From NCBI GenBank assembly GCA_021636625.1, contig JAJWLX010000001.1, positions 1 through 64,000 on the forward strand: a DNA stretch of 64,000 nt. Direction: 5' to 3'. The notes under the pieces are model-generated. The model saw nothing but the letters and a program-made list of their open reading frames with translations, ran no database searches and was not told the origin of the DNA. The stretch's first letter is position 1; each line of letters opens with the position of its first letter. Below are positions 1 to 5,954 of the stretch, piece after piece. Position numbers and translations under genes: made by a program. Source of the stretch: Prevotella sp. (GTDB taxonomy: Bacteria > Bacteroidota > Bacteroidia > Bacteroidales > Bacteroidaceae).

Positions 1-653
1 GGACCGTATTGCTTTACATCGTGATTGTACTTTCTATCACTATCGCCAACCTGTTCGCCATCCGTCAGAGCGACCTGAAGCGTTTCATGGCATTCTCTTC
101 AATCTCTCAGGCAGGTTACATCATGTTGGCTGTGGTAGGCAACTCAGCGATGAGCGTTACAGCCCTGACTTACTATGTATTGATTTACGTAGTAGCCAAC
201 CTGAGCGTCTTCGCCATCATCGCTTCTATCGAGGAGCACAACAACGGAACTGTTCAGATGGACAGCTACAATGGTTTGTACAAGACCAATCCACGTCTGG
301 CATTCCTGATGACTTTGGCATTGTTCTCATTGGGTGGTATTCCTCCATTTGCAGGTATGTTCTCTAAGTTCTTCGTGTTCATGGCAGCGGTACAGGGTGC
401 TGATATCCATACCACCCTCGGTGGTTGGGCATACGGCGTCGTATTCATAGCCTTGGTTAACACTGTATTGAGCTTGTACTACTATCTGCTCATCGTGAAG
501 GCAATGTTCATCAAGCACAGCGATAATCCGCTTCCTACTTTCCAGAGCGCATTCTCAACCAAGTTGGCGCTTGCTATCTGCACGGTAGGTATCGTAGCAT
601 TCGGTGTTTGTTCATTCGTATTCGACTGGATTTCAGTTGCAGCGAATGCATAA
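1..653 (+). CDS. nuoN: NADH-quinone oxidoreductase subunit N, C-terminal part (5' end outside window)
   Basis: This is the last ~217 residues of a membrane subunit of respiratory complex I, which couples quinone reduction to proton pumping in the inner membrane. The reading frame is open from the window edge, so the gene starts upstream. The segment RQSDLKRFMAFSSISQAGY is the conserved NuoN/antiporter-like stretch with the functional lysine, followed by several hydrophobic helices and the GGIPPFAGMFSKF motif typical of NuoL/M/N. NuoN is usually the last gene of the nuo operon, and a strong terminator directly follows here, which favours NuoN over NuoL or NuoM. Confidence 0.93.
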   Translation, partial: TVLLYIVIVLSITIANLFAIRQSDLKRFMAFSSISQAGYIMLAVVGNSAMSVTALTYYVLIYVVANLSVFAIIASIEEHNNGTVQMDSYNGLYKTNPRLAFLMTLALFSLGGIPPFAGMFSKFFVFMAAVQGADIHTTLGGWAYGVVFIALVNTVLSLYYYLLIVKAMFIKHSDNPLPTFQSAFSTKLALAICTVGIVAFGVCSFVFDWISVAANA

Positions 654-670
654 ATCATCAATAATTTATA

Positions 671-712
671 AAAATCCCGGCAATCGGTAAAAGATTGCCG
701 GGATTTTTTTTG
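671..712 (+). terminator. Intrinsic terminator after nuoN
   Basis: A perfect 15-bp stem (AAAATCCCGGCAATC paired with its complement) with a 7-base loop is followed by a T run. It lies 18 bases after the nuoN stop and closes the complex I operon. Confidence 0.9.
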
Positions 713-731
713 TTTTGTCTAAAAATAGCTG

Positions 732-739
732 TACCTTTG
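732..739 (+). promoter_or_regulatory. -7 box for the DUF4250 gene
   Basis: TACCTTTG matches the Bacteroidota -7 consensus TAnnTTTG and lies about 60 bases before the ATG at 802, just after the nuoN terminator. Confidence 0.6.
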
Positions 740-801
740 CACCCCGAAAGAGGCATGGTGCCTCCATTATACATTATAAATTATTAATTATCAATTGAAA
801 T

Positions 802-987
802 ATGGATAAGTTACCAATGAATGATGTTCCGATGCTCGTAAGTGCCATCAACTTCCTGCTTCGTGACCACGAGTTTGAAACACTCGATGAAATTTGTAAT
901 CACTTCAATGTGAATCGTGCAGCATTAGAAACCAAAATGGCTACCCAAGGCTTTGAGTGGTCAGAGCAGCAGAAGAAATTCTGGTAA
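802..987 (+). CDS. DUF4250 domain-containing small protein
   Basis: A 61-residue soluble protein. The opening MDKLPMNDVPMLVSAINFLLRD and the following helix-turn-helix-like stretch (LDEICNHFNVNRAALETKM) resemble the DUF4250 family, whose function is unknown. The C-terminal half looks like a small helical DNA-binding fold, but that is only an impression from the sequence. It has its own promoter and precedes the YitT gene by 48 bases, so the two are probably co-transcribed. Confidence 0.75.
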   Translation: MDKLPMNDVPMLVSAINFLLRDHEFETLDEICNHFNVNRAALETKMATQGFEWSEQQKKFW

Positions 988-1035
988 GAGCACCCTATAA
1001 ACTATAAATAATAAATTGTAAATTATTAATTAATT

Positions 1036-1929
1036 ATGACACCTCCTCGACCCTTGTGGAAGTCTGTACAAGACTATGTAATGATTGCGATAGGTATGAT
1101 TTCCTACGCCATTGGATGGAACGTATTCCTCTTGCCAACCAATGTGACAGCAAGCGGATTGCCTGGTATTTCCAGTATCATCTATTGGGCAACCGGTTGC
1201 CCTGTGCAAATTCCGTATTTCATCGCCAACGCCACCTTGTTAATATGTGCGTTCAAGATTTTGGGAGCAAAGTTCTGTGTCAAGACTGTTTATGCCGTCA
1301 TCGTGGTAACCGCCTTGACCTCCTTCTTCTCCAGTCGTTTAGGCGATATTCATCTCTTGGAAAACCAACCTTTATGGGCTGCTTTCCTGGGTGCCGTTTT
1401 CTGCGGCTGCGGTATTGGACTCGGTTTCTCTGTTGGTGGAAGTACGGGTGGTACGGATATCATTGCCGCCATTGTCAACAAGTATCGCGACATTTCCTTA
1501 GGTAGAGTGATTATGATATGCGACATTTTCATCATCAGTTCCAGCTATCTGGTGGTTCACGATTGGGAAAAAGTGTTATATGGTTATGTGGTTCTTTGCG
1601 TTCAGGCATTCTGCATCGACCAGGTGGTGAACAGTCGCCGTAGAAGTGTACAGTTCTTCATCATTTCGCAGAAGTATGAGGAGATAGGCAAGCGTATCAA
1701 CGTGGATGCTGATAGAGGAGTAACGGTGGTTAACGCCAGCGGTTTCTATTCCGGTCAGGATGTGAAGATGCTCTTCGTGCTTGCCAAGCAGCGCCAGGCT
1801 CCAGCCATTTTCCGCCTTATCAGCGAGATAGATCCACATGCCTTTGTCAGTCAGAGTGCCGTTATCGGTGTGTATGGTGAAGGTTTTGATAAGATTAAGT
1901 ACAAAGCCAAGAAAGAGCACGGAGTTTAA
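1036..1929 (+). CDS. YitT family membrane protein (DUF161 + DUF2179)
   Basis: A 297-residue inner-membrane protein. Residues ~1-205 hold five to six hydrophobic helices with the glycine-rich segment GCGIGLGFSVGGSTGGTDII that is characteristic of YitT/DUF161 proteins. The C-terminal ~80 residues (GVTVVNASGFYSGQDVKML onwards) form the soluble DUF2179 domain. The family is widespread and its transport or sensing function is not established. The start at 1036 precedes the first helix directly, and a hairpin overlaps the stop codon. Confidence 0.88.
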   Translation: MTPPRPLWKSVQDYVMIAIGMISYAIGWNVFLLPTNVTASGLPGISSIIYWATGCPVQIPYFIANATLLICAFKILGAKFCVKTVYAVIVVTALTSFFSSRLGDIHLLENQPLWAAFLGAVFCGCGIGLGFSVGGSTGGTDIIAAIVNKYRDISLGRVIMICDIFIISSSYLVVHDWEKVLYGYVVLCVQAFCIDQVVNSRRRSVQFFIISQKYEEIGKRINVDADRGVTVVNASGFYSGQDVKMLFVLAKQRQAPAIFRLISEIDPHAFVSQSAVIGVYGEGFDKIKYKAKKEHGV

Positions 1930-1943
1930 TCCGTGCTCTTTTG
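1912..1943 (+). terminator. Terminator overlapping the YitT stop codon
   Basis: AAAGAGCACGGA pairs with TCCGTGCTCTTT around a short loop that contains the TAA stop, followed by further T residues. Confidence 0.85.
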
Positions 1944-2008
1944 TTAGTATGAGTAATCCCTCAGCCCGCAGTTTGCAGGTTGGGGGATGATTCTTTCTGC
2001 TCCCATTC

Positions 2009-2434
2009 CTATACCTCCAGCAGCGGCTGGAGCTTGGTGGCATCGAAGCAGGGGCATGCCTTCTGTACGCCAGGCAGGTCACGATGACCCAGTATCACCT
2101 TGATGTCAGGGAAACGGTGGTGGAGGTTGATGATCAGCCAGAACATCGCATCCTTCTGGGCCGCCGTTCGAGTGTCGGCTATGCAGCCATTGGCATCCAG
2201 TCCGCCCTCATAGCAGATGCCGATGGAGTTGGCGTTGGCTCCACGGGCATGCGCCCCCATCCGCTCTACCGGACGGCACTCATGTACCTTGCCGTCGCGC
2301 GTAATATAATAATGATAGCCGATGTCAAACCAGCCGTTCACATCCACATGGTCGTGGCGCAGCTGCTCTACTGTGTAAGGGTGATTGCAGCGGCTACCGC
2401 TGCAATGCACCACAATCATATCAATCTTTCTCAT
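2009..2434 (-). CDS. N-acetylmuramoyl-L-alanine amidase (T7 lysozyme-like, Amidase_2)
   Basis: A 141-residue zinc amidase that would cut the lactyl-peptide bond of peptidoglycan. IVVHCSGSR near residue 8, GYHYYITRDGKV near residue 40, and GHRDLPGVQKACPCFD near residue 115 carry the His/His/Cys zinc ligands of the T7-lysozyme group. There is no signal peptide, as in phage endolysins that need a holin. It is the last gene of a leftward set of HU-like protein, smalltalk-type protein and amidase, an order I recall from many Bacteroides and Prevotella genomes. Whether it acts in lysis, wall remodelling or something else is unknown. Confidence 0.9.
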   Translation of the reverse strand: MRKIDMIVVHCSGSRCNHPYTVEQLRHDHVDVNGWFDIGYHYYITRDGKVHECRPVERMGAHARGANANSIGICYEGGLDANGCIADTRTAAQKDAMFWLIINLHHRFPDIKVILGHRDLPGVQKACPCFDATKLQPLLEV

Positions 2435-2485
2435 AGTCTATCTATTAAACCAGATAATCCATTGTTAAACCCTGGTGGCGGTGCC

Positions 2486-2590
2486 CTAAAAAGAGCAGGA
2501 AGATACTCCCATAGCCCCCAGAAGGGCAGTTAATACCGTCACCACAAACTTGATGACCTCATTCCATGTCTGCTTGTTCTTGATACTCAT
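2486..2590 (-). CDS. Smalltalk-type small hydrophobic protein (34 aa)
   Basis: A tiny gene starting at the ATG at 2590 and stopping at TAG 2486-2488. The product has a charged N terminus (MSIKNKQTWNEVIKF), one hydrophobic helix (VVTVLTALLGAMGV) and ends in SSCSF. Length, position between an HU-like gene and an amidase gene, and the cysteine near the C terminus match what I recall of the smalltalk protein family. With one membrane helix beside a signal-less amidase it could act like a holin or a membrane anchor, but that is inference only. Confidence 0.8.
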   Translation of the reverse strand: MSIKNKQTWNEVIKFVVTVLTALLGAMGVSSCSF

Positions 2591-2618
2591 ATTCTTTATT
2601 TGTTAATAATTAAATGGT

Positions 2619-3260
2619 TTACAAATCTACATCCGTGTTGCTGTTGTCTCCATTGCCGGTATCACCGGTATTCTCACCAGTGCCGCCAGTGCCCTGCGAT
2701 GTGCCGCCAGTGTTCTCACCTGTGCCGCCTCCGGTGGTGCTTCCTGGCTTGCCGGTATCGTCTGTGCCGTCGCCAGCCGCCTCGTCCTTCTTGTACTTCT
2801 TTGCCTCCTCGATGTTGATCGTCTTGGCGCCCGCCTTCTCTGCCTTCATGGCTGCAATCTGCAGAGCTCTGGATGCCACCTGCTTGTAATCCAGGTCAGT
2901 GAACTTGTTCTTCACTCCCTCTCCAGGAATATACTGGATGTTTGCCCCGGTGATGTTGACGTCGCTGCGGAAGTCGGCAGGATTATCTACTCCTGTACTG
3001 GTAAGCTGGAGGCGGAACTTGCCCAGCTCGCCAAACTCCACCTGGTTGCCACGCTGAAGCTCTGTTACGAGGTTATCTACTGCGCTCACCAATACTGCGG
3101 TGCAGTCTGCACGGGATACGGTGGTCTGCTTCTCGATCAATCCCGCAAACATCTTGAGTGAGATGGAATCGTTGATCTGTGTGCAAGCATAATACTTGCT
3201 GTCTGAGGTCTTGTCACCCGGCTTTGCCAAATGCTTTGCTAAACTAAAACTTACTGACAT
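2619..3260 (-). CDS. HU family DNA-binding protein with Gly/Thr-rich tail (HU-HIG type)
   Basis: A 213-residue relative of the HU/IHF nucleoid proteins. Residues ~1-125 form the Bacteroidota-specific HU variant: an N-terminal extension, then helices (TVSRADCTAVLVSAVDNLV) and the beta-arm region (VEFGELGKFRLQLTSTG). Residues ~165-213 are low-complexity repeats of TGGTGENTG type ending in Asp-rich sequence, and the DNA there is correspondingly repetitive. It heads the leftward arm with smalltalk and the amidase, and lies back-to-back with the replication initiator across 1 kb of repeats, which suggests it helps organise DNA at that region. That role is inferred. Confidence 0.88.
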   Translation of the reverse strand: MSVSFSLAKHLAKPGDKTSDSKYYACTQINDSISLKMFAGLIEKQTTVSRADCTAVLVSAVDNLVTELQRGNQVEFGELGKFRLQLTSTGVDNPADFRSDVNITGANIQYIPGEGVKNKFTDLDYKQVASRALQIAAMKAEKAGAKTINIEEAKKYKKDEAAGDGTDDTGKPGSTTGGGTGENTGGTSQGTGGTGENTGDTGNGDNSNTDVDL

Positions 3261-3324
3261 ACTACTAAAATTTTAAAAGATGAATAACTCTTGTTGTGTA
3301 TCGGACTCTTCCCGATTACATTTG

Positions 3325-3332
3325 CAAAGATA
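3325..3332 (-). promoter_or_regulatory. -7 box for the HU/smalltalk/amidase operon
   Basis: Read on the minus strand this is TATCTTTG, about 65 bases before the HU start codon at 3260. Confidence 0.6.
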
Positions 3333-3357
3333 CGACATCCGGCAGGGACGATTTGCA

Positions 3358-3428
3358 CACTTTGGTCCAAGATGGTTCACTTTCGTCCTTTTTGGTTCAC
3401 TTTGGTTCAAGATGGTACTCTTTCGTCT
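3358..3428. repeat. Two 31-bp direct repeats (period 40)
   Basis: Copies at 3358-3388 and 3398-3428 share CACTTTGGTnCAAGATGGT and CTTTCGTC with a few differences. They lie just upstream of the HU promoter and abut the 22-bp array. Confidence 0.75.
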
Positions 3429-3430
3429 GT

Positions 3431-3530
3431 GTCATATATGATGATTGCTTACGTCATATATGATACTCGCCAGTGTCATATATGATACTTGCCAGCGTCA
3501 TATATGATACTTGCCAGCGTCATATATGAT
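3431..3530. repeat. 22-bp direct-repeat array, iteron-like (4 full copies + partial fifth)
   Basis: Units begin at 3431, 3453, 3475, 3497 and 3519, exactly 22 bases apart. Each starts GTCATATATGAT; copies 3 and 4 are identical and copy 2 differs slightly. The core TCATATATGA is itself a 10-bp palindrome. Rep_3-family initiators are known to bind 17-22-bp iterons, and such an initiator gene lies ~0.8 kb to the right. The array sits in the non-coding gap 3261-3965. Confidence 0.8.
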
Positions 3531-3542
3531 GCACTCTCATGC

Positions 3543-3572
3543 CATATTGGGTGTAGGCTGATGCCCAATATG
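3543..3572. repeat. Inverted repeat next to the 22-bp array
   Basis: CATATTGGG at 3543-3551 and CCCAATATG at 3564-3572 are perfect 9-base arms around a 12-base spacer. The sequence does not end in a T run, so it is more likely a protein-binding dyad than a terminator. Confidence 0.6.
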
Positions 3573-3624
3573 CCTCCTGCAAGCACCCTATATGCCGATA
3601 TCCGAAACCATCTTTCATGGTGTT

Positions 3625-3725
3625 GCTACACTCTCGGGGAGTGGGTGATTTTTATGCTACCATCTCGGCGAGAAATAGCTACCATCTCGGCGAATGGGGG
3701 TGGCTGAAGCTACACTCTCAGCGAG
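3625..3725. repeat. Four degenerate direct repeats (GCTAC-CTCGGCGAG)
   Basis: Copies start at 3625, 3656, 3678 and 3709, so spacings are 31, 22 and 31 bases. Each reads GCTAC, two variable bases, then a TCTCGGCGAG-like core. This is a second repeat family in the same gap, separate from the 22-bp array. Confidence 0.65.
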
Positions 3726-3780
3726 CGGCGGAATGCTAAGTATTTGATAATTAGATAGATAGGTTTGAGAAAATGCCCCT

Positions 3781-3836
3781 TATACTATACCATATATAGT
3801 AATATATATACTTTATTATACTTTTTATACTATACG
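3781..3836. other. Very AT-rich stretch (possible duplex-unwinding element)
   Basis: The stretch is almost pure A/T with repeated TATACTATA and ATATATA words and only a few scattered C or G residues. It lies between the repeat families and the initiator operon promoter, where an iteron origin would carry its unwinding region. The role is inferred from position and composition. Confidence 0.4.
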
Positions 3837-3927
3837 TAAACGCGCGTGAAAAATCTTTTTTTTTAGAAAATTTGATGGAAAATGTATTTTTTTCTTCGTT
3901 TTTCTTGGTTATCTCGAAAAAAGGTAT

Positions 3928-3935
3928 TACTTTTG
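3928..3935 (+). promoter_or_regulatory. -7 box for the initiator operon
   Basis: TACTTTTG followed by GC lies 31 bases before the ATG at 3966. It suggests that transcription begins ahead of the small broken gene and runs through the initiator gene. Confidence 0.55.
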
Positions 3936-3965
3936 CAATCGGTTAGCTGAAAGGCATCAAAAGCT

Positions 3966-4295
3966 ATGGCAAAAAGCTGTTGTGTCATAAGGCTGATACA
4001 AGTGAGGGTTTTACAAATACTCCGAGAGTTCAGGACTAACCTCTTTCCTGTTCTTGTGAGTTTGGCATTGGATCCTTACCTGGGCATTCTGTGTCCGATT
4101 GATTCGAAGAAAAGAATAATCGGCACGGAACGATGGTAGGAGTATCAAAATGCCAAAGATGTTGATTATTATGAGGTTTTAATTCCCGAAAGGGAAGATA
4201 GTCAGCATCAATTTGTTATCTTCACCTATCCTTCTGTGTCGATTTCTTTTAAAAATATGAATTTGCCTACCTTGAAAAAGGCAGACGACAACTAA
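3966..4295 (+). pseudogene. Small gene of unknown family with in-frame amber codon
   Basis: The frame opens with ATG at 3966, gives 57 residues, meets TAG at 4137-4139, and continues open for another 51 codons to TAA at 4293-4295. The second half (DYYEVLIPEREDSQHQFVIF and on) reads like a genuine folded protein; the first half is less convincing. A single CAG-to-TAG change would explain the stop. It sits under a good -7 box and 12 bases ahead of the initiator gene in the same frame. No family is recognised. Alternatives are chance, a frameshift, or true UAG readthrough. Confidence 0.4.
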
Positions 4296-4307
4296 TAAGG
4301 AAAAGAA

Positions 4308-5471
4308 ATGACAAAACCTATGAACAACGTAATCTCCCTGCTGGGAGTTCAAGGACTGTCGCGAAACAATTATTCCGTTGTGCAGCTCAAGGTAGTTTTG
4401 ACCATTATTGGCCATGCTCAGAAAGTGATTAAGGACTACGTGGTAGATGGTCAAATGCCTAATAAGTCTATGCGTAAGCGTTTGACAGCCAGGCAGATGG
4501 CAGATGGCTATGTTGTAGTCGTCATCCGCTTGTCGGATCTATGCGCCCATACCAGCCGCTATAGTCAGGTTAAGAATGCGATAGTGGATATGGCGAAGCG
4601 CAAGCCGATAGCCATCCCCTACAAGTGTGATGTGAACCAGGTGACCTATTACGCTGAATTTCCAAGACTTTTCTCTTGTGAATTCATCAGGATGGGAGGT
4701 CATCTGGCGGTGGAGTTCCGTTTCTCCAACGATCTGCTGGACTACTTCTACAGTTTCGACAAGGGGGTAGCCCATGTGAATCTGGATGTGGTGAATCACT
4801 GCTGCAGTGCGTCATCCATCAAGCTCTACATCATTACCCTCTGCTGGTCGTTGAAGGGATATACCAAGATAGATCCCAAGAAGTTTGTAGCGCTGATGCA
4901 CGGTAAGGAGAATTATTACAAATACTTCAGCGATCTGATGTCGAAGAGCCTCCAGCCGGCACTCGACGACCAGAAGCGACTCTACGACTGTGGCATGGTA
5001 GATCAGTATCTCACGCTATCTACCTATTATTCCGAGGAGGATGCCCTGAGAGCCGAGCAGCGTTGCGTGGGGTGGCCTACCTACCTGGTTTTTACGGTCC
5101 ACTGCCGTGAGGATGAAGTGCAGGACGATAAGATTCCGGAGGAATTGCGCTCTCAACGTATCCAGCTGAAAATCAAGCTGATGAATCGTTATGATGTAAG
5201 CGAGGCTACTGCGAAGGAGCTGAGCAGTCATCTCTTTCTGGGAATGTTGGGCGACTTTGTGGTGTGGTTTGAGCGCAAGGAAAAGTATGTTGCCGAGCGT
5301 ATCCGTCTGCATCAGCCTATGAAAAAGGCAGCATATATCGTGAGTGCCCTCCGTGGTTTCTTCAAGGATAGAGGCAGTCTGCCTGTGAAATCTTCCGGAG
5401 CATCCTCTCCGGATCCTGTTCCCGTAGCCAAGCCTTTTCCTCCTGTTCCGTCTAACCTCAAAAATGACTAG
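4308..5471 (+). CDS. Replication initiation protein, Rep_3 (RepB) superfamily
   Basis: A 387-residue protein that resembles plasmid initiators with two winged-helix domains. Residues ~20-190 form the first: NYSVVQLKVVLTII, then VVIRLSDLCAHTSRYSQVK and a beta-rich segment. The second contains SSIKLYIITLCWSLKGYTKI, then KKFVALMHGKENYYKYFSDL and the LQPALDD helix, matching the Rep_3 pattern of a sirLYell motif followed by Y-kF-dfk-rvLepA. The C terminus is Pro/Ser-rich. Such proteins bind iterons and melt the origin. It lies on what seems to be chromosome, diverging from the HU-like gene. It may be domesticated or part of an integrated element. Confidence 0.72.
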   Translation: MTKPMNNVISLLGVQGLSRNNYSVVQLKVVLTIIGHAQKVIKDYVVDGQMPNKSMRKRLTARQMADGYVVVVIRLSDLCAHTSRYSQVKNAIVDMAKRKPIAIPYKCDVNQVTYYAEFPRLFSCEFIRMGGHLAVEFRFSNDLLDYFYSFDKGVAHVNLDVVNHCCSASSIKLYIITLCWSLKGYTKIDPKKFVALMHGKENYYKYFSDLMSKSLQPALDDQKRLYDCGMVDQYLTLSTYYSEEDALRAEQRCVGWPTYLVFTVHCREDEVQDDKIPEELRSQRIQLKIKLMNRYDVSEATAKELSSHLFLGMLGDFVVWFERKEKYVAERIRLHQPMKKAAYIVSALRGFFKDRGSLPVKSSGASSPDPVPVAKPFPPVPSNLKND

Positions 5472-5474
5472 CTT

Positions 5475-5708
5475 ATGCAAGATGCCAATCACAATAACTA
5501 TATGATGATGGGCAAGGCTGATCTCGCCTTGCAGTATTTTCCGATGGCGGGCGACAAGATTACGGCTCGCCGACACCTGATGTCATGGATCAAGCGCTGT
5601 CCACCCCTATAGGAGGGCATCCGCCAGTTGGGCTATCATCAGCGGTGTCAATACTTTTCTCCCAAAATGGTGCAATTGATTTACCATTTTTTGGGAGAGC
5701 CTGGCTAA
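5475..5708 (+). pseudogene. DUF4248 protein interrupted by an in-frame amber codon
   Basis: The ATG at 5475 follows the initiator stop by three bases in the same frame. The product has the DUF4248 layout: KADLALQYFP, then ARRHLMSWIKRCPPL, then EGIRQLGYHQRCQYFSPKMV and a final LGEPG. TAG at 5610-5612 separates the two halves where a glutamine codon would fit, and the frame then runs to TAA at 5706-5708, a normal family length of ~77 residues. DUF4248 proteins are short Bacteroidota proteins of unknown function that I recall near HU/amidase modules. Either the gene is inactivated or UAG is read through. Confidence 0.65.
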
Positions 5709-5766
5709 AGGCTGAATAGTGAAAATTATTTATCATTACAGCTATTTACAGGCTATTTTAGCCAAA

Positions 5767-5808
5767 AATCTCCCTATAAGTCAGCAGATCTGTGCTTATA
5801 GGGAGATT
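5767..5808. terminator. 14-bp hairpin after the initiator module
   Basis: AATCTCCCTATAAG (5767-5780) pairs perfectly with CTTATAGGGAGATT (5795-5808) around a 14-base loop. It could end the initiator operon, but no T run follows directly. Confidence 0.5.
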
Positions 5809-5809
5809 C

Positions 5810-5844
5810 GTCTATATGCCACCTTTTCATCGTGGCATATAGAC
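5810..5844. repeat. Dispersed hairpin repeat, copy 1
   Basis: GTCTATATGCCAC and its exact complement GTGGCATATAGAC flank the 9-base loop CTTTTCATC. Related copies lie at 7539-7581 and 8651-8692. Confidence 0.85.
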
Positions 5845-5920
5845 CACTCAACATTCAACAATCTCTAACTTTTACAGAAACTTTTCACAGGAATCTCTTG
5901 CGGGTTTGGAAATAAAGTCG

Positions 5921-5928
5921 TAAATTTG
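5921..5928 (+). promoter_or_regulatory. -7 box for the AAA-ATPase gene
   Basis: TAAATTTG lies 27 bases before the ATG at 5955, a typical distance for Bacteroidota promoters. Confidence 0.5.
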
Positions 5929-5954
5929 CAATTGGAAAACAAAGATTAGGAATT

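Noticed and set aside
1576..2082. 168-codon minus-strand frame
   Set aside because: It overlaps the YitT gene and the amidase end, has no family likeness, and its sequence is a shadow of better genes.
3431..3530. 22-bp array as a CRISPR
   Set aside because: Repeats are head-to-tail with no unique spacers, and no cas genes are nearby.
3291..3707. Two plus-strand frames of 64 and 72 codons in the repeat gap
   Set aside because: Their codons simply follow the 22-bp and GCTAC repeats; no start context and no protein-like composition.
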